Source of the DNA: Nemopilema nomurai
Taxonomy: Eukaryota > Cnidaria > Scyphozoa > Rhizostomeae > Rhizostomatidae
NCBI GenBank assembly: GCA_003864495.1
Contig: ML133401.1
Coordinates: 186,001-250,000 of the forward strand
Reading direction: 5' to 3'
Length of the DNA: 64,000 nt
Shown: positions 1 through 11,280 of the stretch, in pieces
How positions within the stretch are numbered: position 1 is the first letter of the stretch
Layout of the letters: every line of letters starts with the position of its first letter
Program-made: the position numbers and the translations under genes
Notes under the pieces: model-generated
What the model was told of the DNA's origin: nothing
What the model saw: the letters and a program-made list of their open reading frames with translations, nothing else
The model's database searches: none

Positions 1-72
1 AGCAAACCAAAGACAAAAGAAGTGTCGCGAGGCGGCTCACTACTCCAAAGATCTGATATCGAGAAAATCAAA

Positions 73-3000
73 ATGTTGTGGATTTTTGTCACTACCTTGG
101 TTGTTTTCGGGCATGTTGCTGCTACAAGTGATTTAAGCAAACCGAAATGCGTGCCCATCACGGTACCAATTTGCAAAACTCCCTACAGCCAGTTTTCCAA
201 TGTCACCATGTATAATATGACCACCTACCCAAACTCACTGACGCACAGAAATCAAGAAGAAGCAGGCTTAGAGGTACACCAGTTCTTCCCCTTGGTTAAA
301 GTCCAGTGCTCCAAGTATCTGCAGCTGTTTTTGTGCAGCATCTACACGCCAATTTGTTCAAAACCGTTGGTACTGCCATGCCGATCTCTTTGCGAAGTAG
401 CACGAGCCGGATGCATTCAGTTGATGAACAGCTTTGGATTCGTTTGGCCTGACTACCTGAAGTGTGAAAAGTACCCAAAAGAGGAAGATGGAATTTGTAT
501 TGGTGCACCTGTTACGAAAAAGGGTATGCTTTGCTTTTTATTGATATACTATAGAATGACGCCATTTCGAAAACTAATCAGTTTGCATACAACAAGTTGG
601 GCATGCTGATGTTTGCAAGAACTCATTCCTTGTCCTAACCTGGTGATATTGTGGTTCAAAGCGCGAATCACACCTCAATGCATTAACGAATTGGTTAGGG
701 ATAATCTCAACGAGAGTGCAATTCTATGACAAGGCCACTCATTTTTAAATTCTAAAGTTTTCTTTTAAATAAGGGGTTTTAACTTGACCAAAGTGAAACA
801 ATTTTTTTAGGCATTAGTATAGTCACCATTCACCAATAATGATTAGGAATGTTAAAGAGGGCGAGGTAACCAAAGGTGCAATATATTAAATTAAGTATCT
901 GGCTTAAAACTTTCTGCAAGATTTTAAGGGATAGACAAAGAAACTTTTGGTTTGTGCCTATATCCCTATGTGCCTATATTGCAAGTTTTGTTTTTTGAAC
1001 CTCTTTGGGAACTCAAATATGCTGTGGTTTAAAAACATATAGGTCTATATTGGAACCACAATAAATATGTTGTGACAAAAACTATTCCTTTGCTGATCTT
1101 CCCCTGTACGAAACTGAAGAAGAGGGCATGATAGAGACTTGTTCTGATGCCTAGTTGCATCTTATTTAAAACAATCATTCAATTGATTGAATTTGCTTTT
1201 TGATCAGTTCAGGAAGTAAAATTCTCTCAGCCAATTCAACATCATTGAGATGTGCAATCTGAATCAAATGTCATCCTTTCTTCTTTTCCCTATCATTTTC
1301 CTTCTATAGTATAAATCCTGCCTCCCCAAATTTTTTCCAATATCTAGGTTTTTCTTTTGTTAAATTTTAATCCTGGAGATGCATCTTTAGCCAGTCCACA
1401 AGGCTTAATTTAAAAAATTTCTTCTGCATCTAATCCAACCAGTGTGGGTCCTCTTCCTTTTTTCAATTTTGTGGTGCTTTCTCTGAAAATAGATACCTTT
1501 TGTTATGTTCAAACTATACAGTACTGCTTTTACGCATTTGATTCGAAACTTTTTCATAGATTCAACTTTTTTCATTCAACTGTCTCATAAATATTTGGCA
1601 TCAAATAAGGATTTAAATTATTATTCTTAATGTTATTGATACTGACATGTTTTCAATAACCTATTATTCAAGTTTTTAATTATATTACCGGCTGAAGCCT
1701 ATTGTACCTACATTACATCCATCACTACGTCATGAACTTTTGGCTTGATCTTGTTTTCTATTTGCTTCTCGCCCTCATTCAAATCTATCTCATCACAAAA
1801 ATTGCAATAGTTGTCAAAGAACTGTTTTCAACAACATGCAAGGATCATAAAATGGTCATGGAGCTTGGCTTCAATATAATCGCTGTGACTGCCTGCATGT
1901 TGAGCAAGGCTAGCATGTTTGTACTTTGCCAAGTAGTAAAACATGTTTAACTTCAAAGTTAAACATGGAGACCATGTTCTGCTACGCTGTCAAAACTTGC
2001 TTTGGCAGTTCTTAGGCCAAGGAATCTTGAATTTTTGATAGATGTTTTTGTCCAGTGTCAGGAATTGAGTGATTTGCAAATCCTTTCTCAGTATGATCAA
2101 TAGGGTCATAAGAAATGCTAGAAATATCACAGGATAATAAATCTGCTTAAGATTCTGGCACCCACTAGCAGTACTGACAGTAATCCACCTAGAGGGTTTG
2201 GTGTTCAGGGTTCAGGGTAAACATGTTAAAGATAAGTGAAGACTTTTTAATCATAATGTTGGTTATTCATTTCCTACAAGTGTTAGGTTTCTGTTCATTT
2301 TATTTCTTTTTTTTGCAGCCAAAGAAGTAAAGCATTGCACTCCGTGTGTTGACAGTTCTCCATCTACACTCAAGGCGCTTTGCCAGACCCATGATCTTGG
2401 TTTGTATTTTGAAAAATTTCTCCCGTTCTGGTCAGGGGCCTCAAAAAATATGCATTCTCTGTTATTTACCACTTTCTTCTTTAGAGGGATAATTTTTTTA
2501 ATCTGATAGAGTCAGCTCTGAAGTGACTAAATGGATCACAAAGTATTCTTTTTTTTAAATTGGGCTTGTTTGGAATTCGATATTGAGCTTCATAATATAA
2601 CATTTTCATCGCCTCAGAAATCATTTAAGCAGAACAAATTTTGCTAACGGAAGCCACAATGCAAGTTATTAGGTGTCTATAGAAAATATGAGCTACATAA
2701 CGTAAACTTTGGCACTTTATTCAATTGTTGTATGTTACATTCACTAGAGAAACATTTCAACTTTAAGTTCCACTTTTTGCGGAATTTGTCTAGTATTGCT
2801 GCACCCTTTGCTACTAGACTGAAGTTTTTTTTGTTTTTGCTATGTTTTTGTGACATCTGTTTTAGTTTTTGTCGGAAAAGTGGTGAACATGCGCGGGAAT
2901 AAAAGCTTTAAATTCCAAGTGAAGAAGCAGATTAAGACAGCAAACCTCGGGAAGGTAATGAGGAAGAAGTTGCGCAAGAATAAAATGATGGTGAAAGTTC

Positions 3001-3146
3001 ATGCCTCTAAAAAGCTTTGCAAGAGCTGTGCAAAGTTCGAAAACAAAAAGCAATATGTTGTCTTTATCAAGATAAAGAAGGGGAAAAGAGCCATTTACAG
3101 TTTACCTGGAGTTGTTCCATACACAGTTGGAATGAAAGTTTGCTAA
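73..3146 (+). CDS. Secreted Frizzled-related protein (CRD + NTR domains), 3 exons
   Basis: Proposed exons are 73-523, 2319-2399 and 2866-3146; they join in phase 1 at both junctions and give 270 residues ending in TAA. The start ATG at 73 opens directly into a hydrophobic signal peptide (residues ~1-17), although the frame stays open to the window edge. Residues ~26-140 are a cysteine-rich Frizzled domain with ten cysteines, including the blocks PICKT, QCSKYLQLFLC, PICSKP and PCRSLCEVARAGC, plus N-glycosylation sites NVT and NMT. Exons 2 and 3 encode a lysine-rich netrin-like (NTR) module beginning HCTPCVD and ending at a terminal Cys. No seven-transmembrane region follows, so this is a secreted Frizzled-related protein and not a Frizzled receptor. 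In this family the CRD binds Wnt or Frizzled and tunes Wnt signalling outside the cell. The length is close to the usual ~300 residues. The family call is firm; the vertebrate subtype cannot be decided. Confidence 0.87.
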
Positions 3147-3208
3147 AAAGTTTGCTGAAAAGTTTGCTGAAAAGTTGAAACGCAACGTTGTATGTATCCA
3201 TTGTATTC

Positions 3209-3214
3209 ATTAAA
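3209..3214 (+). promoter_or_regulatory. Probable poly(A) signal of the Frizzled-related gene
   Basis: ATTAAA lies 63 bp after the stop codon of the secreted Frizzled-related gene, on the same strand. It is the commonest variant of the polyadenylation hexamer and is the first good match downstream. Confidence 0.5.
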
Positions 3215-6084
3215 CCCGGAGGCATTTGCTTATGTTTGCACGCATAGAAGCCAATTGTTTAAGTGTCATAAGCTATACTGATGATTTATATGCATTTAGA
3301 TTTTATAAGTGTTGATTGAGGCTGCGTCTACGCTACACGTTTCATAATATTCGCAAATGTCGAAATTTCATCTTCGCGCTCGTTTGACTTTCTCTCGATA
3401 TTGAGATGGATGTATCGCGTATGCTCCTCCAAAGGAAATCAGCTGCCCAGTGCCGTTCCAAGCCCACCAAATTGCAATTCCAAAATTTCCACATAAAATC
3501 ACCAGGACTATTCGGAAAGTCATTGCCTGGAACTTTAAGGAACTTCTGTGTAAGCGTAGTCTCGATTTTTTGTTTAATTGCAACGAAGAATTACAAAACA
3601 CGGTTTAAGCATTGTATTGAAGAATCTTTTTAATGGTAGAGTATATAAATGCTGCACGATGTTTTAATTTTTTTATGGTGTCGCATTGTTGTATTCAGTA
3701 TAATTTTGTATGTTGCAATGCTGTTTTATCTTTTATAAATGATTTTTATACTCAAGCTTGATGTTTACCATCAAAATATTTTTCTCTTTATTTATTGCTT
3801 TGTGTGCCTGCCAATGCTGTTTCCGGCTGATTAATTTGAGCCCCTATCGTCATTGACCCAAGCAATGAAGATTTTATGTGCAGACCAATTACAAGTCACA
3901 TATCCATAGGCCTGTGATATTGTATCATTTGCTTGCGTCATTTCTCTGTTATCAGAACGTGAAATGCTGTAGTTATGACAATAGCCAATCTATTTATAGC
4001 AAGCTAGTGGCAGGACAGTCGGTCTAGAAAAAATATGAAGATAAAGACGCCTGGTAAAATTGTAAAATATGGAAACCTTCTGGGGAGAAACAGCTTTGTT
4101 CTCGAATGCTCTTGACTCGAAGCTCTCCAGCAAATTAAACTAGTGACACCTTTGGCTATTTAGAACACAATTTAAAATTTGACAGTCAATCATTTGAAAT
4201 GGGATGACAGTAATTTTATTTGGTGGGAGGAGCGTTTTGAAGGGGACTTCAATCCTCAATAACATACCCTCTCCGGTATAAGCCCAAATCATTTTCAAGG
4301 CGTTTTTTCAGAGTTAAGAATAACTGTGGTTTACTGTTAGATTGATTGATCTTCAAAATCGACACATGGCACTTTCACCACGCACATAATATTGTTGGGA
4401 CTGTAAACATCCTAGTTGCTATCTTTTAATTTTGATGAAGCAATCATCTCGCGGTGAACGCCGAGAAAACGTCATTTTCGCATCCAATGGCGTATCTCCT
4501 CAAAGCCTGAAGCTGTTCCTTATGAATCCACCGTCCCTAGTTCGTAAATTTACTTACCAATTAAAAACATGAATGAAAATTATCATTAACAGTTTCTTTC
4601 ACGCTGGCAAGAAAAAACACAAAAATACTTATAGCTAATAAGCTATATAACGTCAACATGAATACTTGTAACGCGTTGAACGCTTCTTACCAAATAAATA
4701 CTTCAATACACAAGTCTGTTGCAAAGAAAGAAATCACAAGAGCAATTGACCGTACTTGGCAAAACCGTAACGTTGCATAAACAAGTACTTATAGCGGCTA
4801 ATTTCCTAAACAACGTGCAGCGGTTTTAATTTCAAGAGAATTACTGAAAGCAATGTCAAGTTCCAATAATATTTAGGTGTCCTGTTTAGCATCTTGGCCC
4901 CTTATGCAGGAGGTAACCATTGAAAAATAGGTGTTTGTACATCATGCTGTGATATCAAAGACAATTATGAATCCAAGGGGCTTTACTTTCAGGAAATGTA
5001 CTTTATCTGCTAAGATTTTCCACAAAAATTTCGATTCTCTTAAAGAATTTTCAAATCTTCCACGACCTGATTCAGCCGCGATTATCTAAAAGAAGATAAT
5101 TCCTTGAAAATGAATTATCAAAAATTCTAAGCAATGATAAACCCCTACCAAGACATTTTTGTCAACTAATTTAAAATGCAAAGCCTTTGATCCAGTCTTT
5201 TGAAACACAATCACAAATCGAAACATTAGAGACTTTAGCAAACAGCGTTTAGTATCGGTCATTTGCATGTTTCAAAAACCTAGCATTTATCTACTCACTA
5301 CCTGGAGCTTGCCAGGATTAAATTAATCAGTCATATCCAAGGTACTCAAGACTCTGGTTATCAAGGACATGAACTACAGAACCTTTATTTAGGGGATCAT
5401 TGAAGTAGGTATGCAAAGATGCTTTCATAAACTGCCTTGGACGCATCTTCTAGAGATTTGGGAGCGCTCCTATTTACTCTGAAAGTATACAGATTTATGT
5501 CTTGCGTAAGTCGTTAGATTTAGCATCGACAAGCGGTGTTACGTATTCCAAAAGAGACGTGAAAAAGAATGAAATCTATTGAAATAGATGCCGAGAATCC
5601 GGCTCGGTGCACCACATGGAATTTTCCTGTTTGAAATCCTGTTCGAGATATTTAACAAGAACTTATCTATCACTTGGAACAATATCAGTTCGACAATGCA
5701 ATTGTATATTATCTTGTTAGTACTGAATTTATATGTCCAGGTGCTGATTTAGACTGTCGCACAAGAAGCACAGGCAACAGTCAAAATTTCAGATTATTTG
5801 TAGTAAAAAAGTTTTTAATAATAGATTAAAAATTTCGAGCATTTTAGATAAAGGCTCAAAATTGTTTGAAAAAAGCTCGCTGGGGTGATCTTTCAAGGCC
5901 ATTTTCCCCTTATCAACCGTAAATAGCTCTTTGGTACTCCTGCCCATCTCTTTTGTCATCCCCTCTGTAGATCTGGCCGCATAGATTATGGACAAAAAGG
6001 TGCAGCGGATCTTTTTTGCATTGTTTTGAGACAATCCAGTTAAGCTATTGTTTTTGTGCGTGATTTTCAACGCAGAGGTAGCTT
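3215..6084. other. Intergenic, no gene recognised
   Basis: AT-rich intergenic DNA with only short, unrelated open frames on both strands. Opposed frames near 3368-3633 overlap each other and match nothing I know. No RNA gene, splice-linked coding series or clear repeat structure was seen. Confidence 0.5.
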
Positions 6085-6178
6085 ATACGCTCCGAAAGTG
6101 AAATCTTCGCTGATTGGCTAGCCTTCGCCGGCTGATGACGATTAGCCAATCAACGATGACTTCACTTTCGGAGCGTAT
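6085..6178. repeat. 94-bp hairpin / MITE-like inverted repeat
   Basis: The ends are an exact inverted repeat: ATACGCTCCGAAAGTGAA on the left and its reverse complement on the right. A second complementary pair, TGATTGGCTA and TAGCCAATCA, sits inside, around a GC-rich loop. It looks like a very small fold-back element or a cruciform-forming site. No target-site duplication is evident. The inner pair includes CCAAT/ATTGG boxes in both orientations. Confidence 0.75.
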
Positions 6179-7811
6179 TGCACAGGGGCAAACATAAAAA
6201 CAGAAACAGGGCGTCAAGTGGTGTGTCAGAGTGTGTCAAGTACTTCGAAGAGGCTATCGCCTGTCCACCGCATCGCCAGTCTGACAACAACAGCCTACTT
6301 TTCTCAGAAAGATGTTGATTTGTTATTTTGAACCAAAACGATTCGCTACTGTAAAGGGAATCTCCTAATTTGCCCTGGCCCTAATGGTAATTAATCGGGT
6401 TGGAAAATTATACAATGGTGGGAAGAGCTTCGCTGGCCTGGCGACTGTTATTTGAAAGAAGGCGAGACAAAATGTGAAGAAAAGAGGGTTTGGCAAGGCC
6501 ATTACCATATGTGAAAGTAAGAAAAGCTCCGAGCACGTGTCATTCCAGAGATATCTTACAAACCACTTATATGAATTAAAGAATCCTTGATCTTATTACT
6601 TTTTTACTTACGAAATCCTTCCTATTTCTCTCTACATTACCACGTAGATTTTTTACTCTTCAAAAAGTGGAAGGAGGCATTACTCTGCAGTCGAGTCAGT
6701 GAGGGATCAGGGAGACCTGCATCCAAACTCCCCGCTGCCTACAAACATTCCAGCTACTGTTTATTTCTTGCAGGGTACTTCATGATGCAGGGAGGCGGGA
6801 TTTGTCAAAAAATTCAAGGTTGCAATTAAACCTGATACCACACGATGTCGAGGGTATAAATAAAAATACCATCAATGCATTTTTTCTATTTTCTATGATA
6901 TCAGTATTTGAATTAGTTGCTTTGAATTAGCATGAAATTTGATATTTTGGCTAGGTTAATATGTTTGATTGTGTGTATTGTAAATTTATTCTCTTATAAA
7001 GCTGTTTAAGCTTGTTAAACATAGTACCGGTTTTTTTCGAAAATTTTTGCAAGGGGGCTGCCCCTTCCTTAGCACCATTCATCTCTACATCCCTGATTAT
7101 GATTGTAGGGAAACTAAAGCCGGATAACCTGTCGGCTTAATTGTAATGCTGTTATCTTAAGGGTTCTAAATGTGTCATGACTCTGTTCCATTCAAGTTCA
7201 ATCAAATCAAGGGTTGTCTCCACCCATTGGAGTGCAATGCTATTTGGCTCTTTTGACAAGCATGGCAAGTGGCAGCAAAAAAATTTTTATTGACAAAAAG
7301 AGGAGAGAGGAAAGAAAAAAGTGTATATAATTTCCTTAATTGTCCGAATGGGCTTCCCTCGCTTAGTGAAAAGTGCCCGTTAGAATACACTCCCTGTCCT
7401 CAAGGCTACGACCCAAATGTACTTTTAAGGCGACCTTGCTAATAATTTAAGAAATTTGATCGGCATTCTTAAGTTTAATTGAAATTAAGCTCGAGAAGTA
7501 GCCAAAACCATAATAAAAATGGTAGGCGAAAGGCATTTTACATATTGAAACGTTGGAAAAGCTCGATCTAAAAAAATTTCATTATCTGTATTAATTTTTG
7601 GAGATGCTAGCAATTCATTGCAGGATGATGCCAATGAAAGACAACAGCGTTTACAGCATAAGGCTACCTTCAACAAATGTAGAACAAGCTACAGTTGTTT
7701 GAAGTCAAATAGAGAAGGCAGAGCGGTTTCGCCTACCTCTTGCCAAAAAAGCTCTTTTCGCCAACATCTTTCTTTTACGAATATCAGATGCTCTTGGCAA
7801 ATCTTGAGTAA
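6179..7811. other. Intergenic, no gene recognised
   Basis: AT-rich sequence with short random frames (for example 6587-6829) that resemble no known protein. Nothing else is supported here. Confidence 0.45.
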
Positions 7812-8978
7812 TACCGTAAATTCTCTTTTAGTCCCCTGGGGGCTTATTGTTTCTCAGAAATTCAATTTCAATTCAATTCAATTTCAAAGGGAGGTGGCTT
7901 ATAAAAGATGGGGGGCTAAATTGAGAGGGGGCCTTAATTAATACTTCGCAATAAAAACCATTATAATTTTTGTTATTTGCAAAATGAAAGAAGCATCAAA
8001 TCAGGTATCTACATTAATAATATTCTCGTGTGCGTGTTTCTGAGAGCTTAAAGGGCGTGGTCTCAGAAAATTTTCTCATAAGGAACATATCCCCTGATTT
8101 GCATCGGTCACTAATATTTCTGGATCCACCCCTGCCTACATCAACCTGCGACTCACGAGTCAACATACCATTTTCAGGTGAAGTTGCAGGTCACTGGCCA
8201 ATGAGGGTCTTGCAGAACATCGTGTGAGTTTTACTCGGTGCTTTGTCAGGTCGCAGGAACCAACAACTTGATGCAGCCAAGTGTAAACTAGTCTTTAGTT
8301 CATGGCAGCTCATGTCATTATAGTACATGAGTGTCTACCAGGATTGTAGTCGTAAAATTTTTGCAAGGGGCCCTACTGCAGTGTGAGTGGGTAATGGACG
8401 TGGTCCCTGAGACACAGCCCCTTTTGCCTCATTTTAGTGTCTGGTACCCAGGGTAGTCGGGTAGTAACCTTAATACGAGTCGTTACCTTTCTGTGTTTAT
8501 TCTTGAACCAAGTTATTCATTACCCAAAATGACAAGCGATTCCGAGGAAGCATAATCCTTGTAGCACACTTCACCTGAAAGAGGCGCTTTACATTGTTGT
8601 CAAGTGGGAAGAGCAATAGGAAAGGAAAAGCGCACTCGTTATATTTAGGGGCCGCGCAACGGTTCAAAAGCGGAGGGGCTGAGTAGCGAACTGGCTTGGA
8701 GTCTGGGGCCTTCCCGAAAAATGTAAAGACCAGGGGCGAAGCTGCTGTAGGGTATGGGAGTACTGCACCCCCAGTCTTCAAGAAGTGGATTCTGTGGGGC
8801 AAATACTTCACTGCTAGTTTATTTGTCGGAAAAATTTGGAAATTTTACTCAAGTCGCACTTTTCATCAGAATTAAAGTTGGAAATTATTATGTAAAGCGT
8901 ACACTCGTCACAAGTTGCTGACAAGTTTTCGGCGACCCTGTTTTCAACTGCAACCGCCGTCCCCTTCAAATTTTCTTC

Positions 8979-9110
8979 GAAATGAGCGATGAATCTCCAA
9001 AGCCAACACTAGAGATTTCACCGTAGCCAAGGCAGTTTTAGTTTCTTCTGTTTCGGCCTAAAGCCTTCATCAGAGCCATTTAAACCATAGATATATAATC
9101 ATAAGCCAGA
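8979..9110. repeat. Dispersed repeat, copy 1 of 2
   Basis: The segment starting GAAATGAGCGATGAATCTCC and running through the GATTTCACCGTAGCCAAGGC block recurs in direct orientation at about 10320-10450 with a few substitutions. The copies flank the inverted-repeat element at 9231-10289. The downstream stretch GAAAATTCTTTCCACAAGGG at ~9121 recurs near 10882 and, inverted, in the right arm of the large palindrome near 15530, so this block is a mosaic of one or more repeat families. Confidence 0.6.
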
Positions 9111-9149
9111 TGCTGACAGAAGGAAAATTCTTTCCACAAGGGTGCTACC

Positions 9150-9230
9150 CAATTGTATCAAACCACTCTTGGTCGGAATCGAACTCCAGCTTGCTGCTCC
9201 AAAAACCAACGCTCTTTCCACTGGCGTCGT
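9150..9230 (-). repeat. tRNA-like sequence, possible SINE head
   Basis: Read on the minus strand this contains GCCAGTGGAAAGAGCG, like a tRNA D-arm/A box, and GAGTTCGATTCCGACC, a good B box, at tRNA-like spacing. The acceptor stem is not convincing and the T stem is imperfect, so a functional tRNA is unlikely. A tRNA-derived SINE fragment is the best reading. It directly abuts the left end of the inverted-repeat element at 9231. Confidence 0.45.
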
Positions 9231-10289
9231 TTCTAAAAGACTCAACACTCCAAGAACAGGCTGAACACCCCAAGAACACCCTAAGAAAAAGCGATTAAGC
9301 GGCTGAACACCCTTTAAAACATATCAAAATCGGCATATCATTCAAAAAATAATTTGGTCAATCAAAAAAAATTAATTTGGGGCGGGAAAGGGCCTGATAA
9401 GTCTAATGCTGTTGGTGTTGTTAAAACCAACTGATGTTTTGCGCGCCAAAAGTGTGAACGGGGGCTTGTACACGGGAGCAATTTCGAGTTTGACTCTCTT
9501 TGTGCATTCAAGCAAGTTCCCGTTGTTTTGAAAATCTGTCATATCCAGTGACCAATGTAAAAAAGACATGCCTATTGTCCTCCAAACAATTGTTCTTCCT
9601 ATCCGCTAATTTGCCCAAATGGTCACAGCATAGAAGAGAAAGGAACTGGTCACGGTATACTAATATTGATAGAGCATTTACGGCAGCAGTGGTAGCTTAT
9701 TAATAATTTGTAGTTCTAGGGTGGGGGCCAATTCGAGGATTTACGGTAGTTCTAGTAAGGTTATCATGGTCCCATTCGAGCACGGGCCCCAAAAGTGAGC
9801 CCATCCTAGGCCCTATTTTAAGTCGCAAACTGCGGTCCTGCTGCTACACCTACACTGTGCATTTTCATTTGTCAAAAATTCCTTATAAAAACCTGTCCAG
9901 GTATTAGGTCTGCGAATGCACCAGCTGGAGACGTCAAGAGAGGAGCTGTATGTCTCGTTCTGCTTTCACTGGTAAACTACAATGCCCGCCAAAAGTAGTT
10001 GGAACACCGAGATTCTACTCGTAATAAATGCATATTTTCACTTCAATTCCCTATTTCAAGCAGACAGAGCCCATCAGTTGGTTTTAACAACACCAACAGC
10101 ATTAGACTTATCAGGCCCTTTCCCGCCCCAAAATTAATTTTTATTGATTGACCAAATTATTTTTCGAATGATATGCCGAATTTGATATGTTTTAATAGGC
10201 GTTCAGCCGCTTAATCGCTTGTTCTTATGGTGTTCTTGGAGTGTTCTTGGAGTGTTCAGCCTGTTCTTGGAGTGTTGAGTCTTTTAGAA
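9231..10289. mobile_element. Non-autonomous DNA element with ~210-bp terminal inverted repeats
   Basis: The left arm 9231-9436 and right arm 10072-10289 are near-perfect reverse complements, beginning TTCTAAAAGACTCAACACTCC and reaching the shared CCAACTGATG block. Each arm contains short iterations of AAGAACACYC. The ~635-bp centre has no recognisable transposase. Size and structure fit a MITE or fold-back element. No clear target-site duplication was found, and the sequences just outside remain weakly complementary. Confidence 0.72.
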
Positions 10290-10319
10290 TCGACGATCCC
10301 ACTGGGCCATACGACCCAA

Positions 10320-10450
10320 TGAAATGAGCAATGAATCTCCAAAGCCAACACTGGAGATTTCACCGTAGCCAAGGCAGTTTTTGTGTCTTCTGTTTCAGCT
10401 TCAAGCCATCATCAGAAGCCTTAAAGCCTTTAATATATATATATATAATC
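10320..10450. repeat. Dispersed repeat, copy 2 of 2
   Basis: Direct-orientation copy of the 8979 repeat (GAAATGAGCAATGAATCTCC onwards). It ends in a short (AT)n run at ~10432-10447, where copy 1 has a shorter AT stretch. Confidence 0.6.
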
Positions 10451-11280
10451 ACAAGGCAAAATCTGCTGGGGCCGCTATTTCTAGCGGTGCCCCTATCCCA
10501 ATGTTCAATGATGGACGAGATCAAAAGAAGAAGACGCAGAGGAAAATCACCATTTCGTTCAACCCTTTTACAATTATTCAATTTTCATTACTACTGCAAC
10601 CAACTCCCTTCTCTCTACTGCAACTAGCTTGCGTGTCTCTACTACGAATTGCTTGCGTGTCATTAGCTCCGGGCACCAAACTATAGGTTAAACAATAAGC
10701 ATTTCTGAATCGATTCCAATATTAGCATTATTATTCAAATTACCTAATTACATGCTGTTATAATCAATTAGTTAATTAGGATACACAACGTGCTGCCGTG
10801 ACGATCGGCATGTATTCCTCACGAATATTCTCATGTGAATTTACCAAAAAGGGGCTGGGCCCCAACATGTGCTGACCGGAGGAAAATTCTTTCCACAAGG
10901 GTGCTGCCCAATTTTATCGATTTGAAATACACTCATCCGCGCTGTGAGTAATTCATGATGAAGCAACACATAGATTAAGTATTTGCCTTTGATCTGGTGA
11001 ATATATACCTTGGGTTAGGCAAGAATAATCAAAAAGTTATCTTAGGCTCAAAATCGGGCGAAAATTGGGTATTCTTATAAAACAAATTGTGTACTCCATT
11101 TGGCATGATGACCTTATACATGTCATTCACCATGCACGGCTGACCTGTGAACTTTGCCCCTCTCACGTGCTAAGCGTCGCGTCAAAGCTGGAAAATCTCT
11201 AGGTAATAAACGACTTAAGAAATAGATAATAGCTTTTAATCAATCTAATTACTTGTGTAAACAATTATTCAATCTTGAAT

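Larger units (their letters stand above)
7812..9748. repeat. Possible interrupted copy of the TACCGTAAAT-ended repeat
   Basis: TACCGTAAATTCTC followed by a CCCCTGGGGGCTTATT block starts at 7812. The matching opposite terminus, a GGGGGCCAATTCGAGG block followed by ATTTACGGTA, ends at 9748. These are the two ends of the family seen whole at 30078-30483, where the element is only ~400 bp. The ~1.9-kb spacing would therefore mean later insertions (other repeats lie at 8979-9436) or two separate half copies. Confidence 0.4.

Noticed and set aside
1702..1950. Hydrophobic 82-codon frame in intron 1 of the Frizzled-related gene
   Set aside because: Although membrane-like, it lies inside an intron, has no recognisable family, and does not join the flanking exons in phase.
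5581..5650. tRNA-like segment near GAGAATCCGGCTCGGTGCACC
   Set aside because: No cloverleaf could be drawn and no B box is present.
9150..9230. Functional tRNA gene
   Set aside because: A and B box-like sequences are present, but the acceptor stem is not complementary and the T stem is imperfect, so a SINE-like remnant is likelier.
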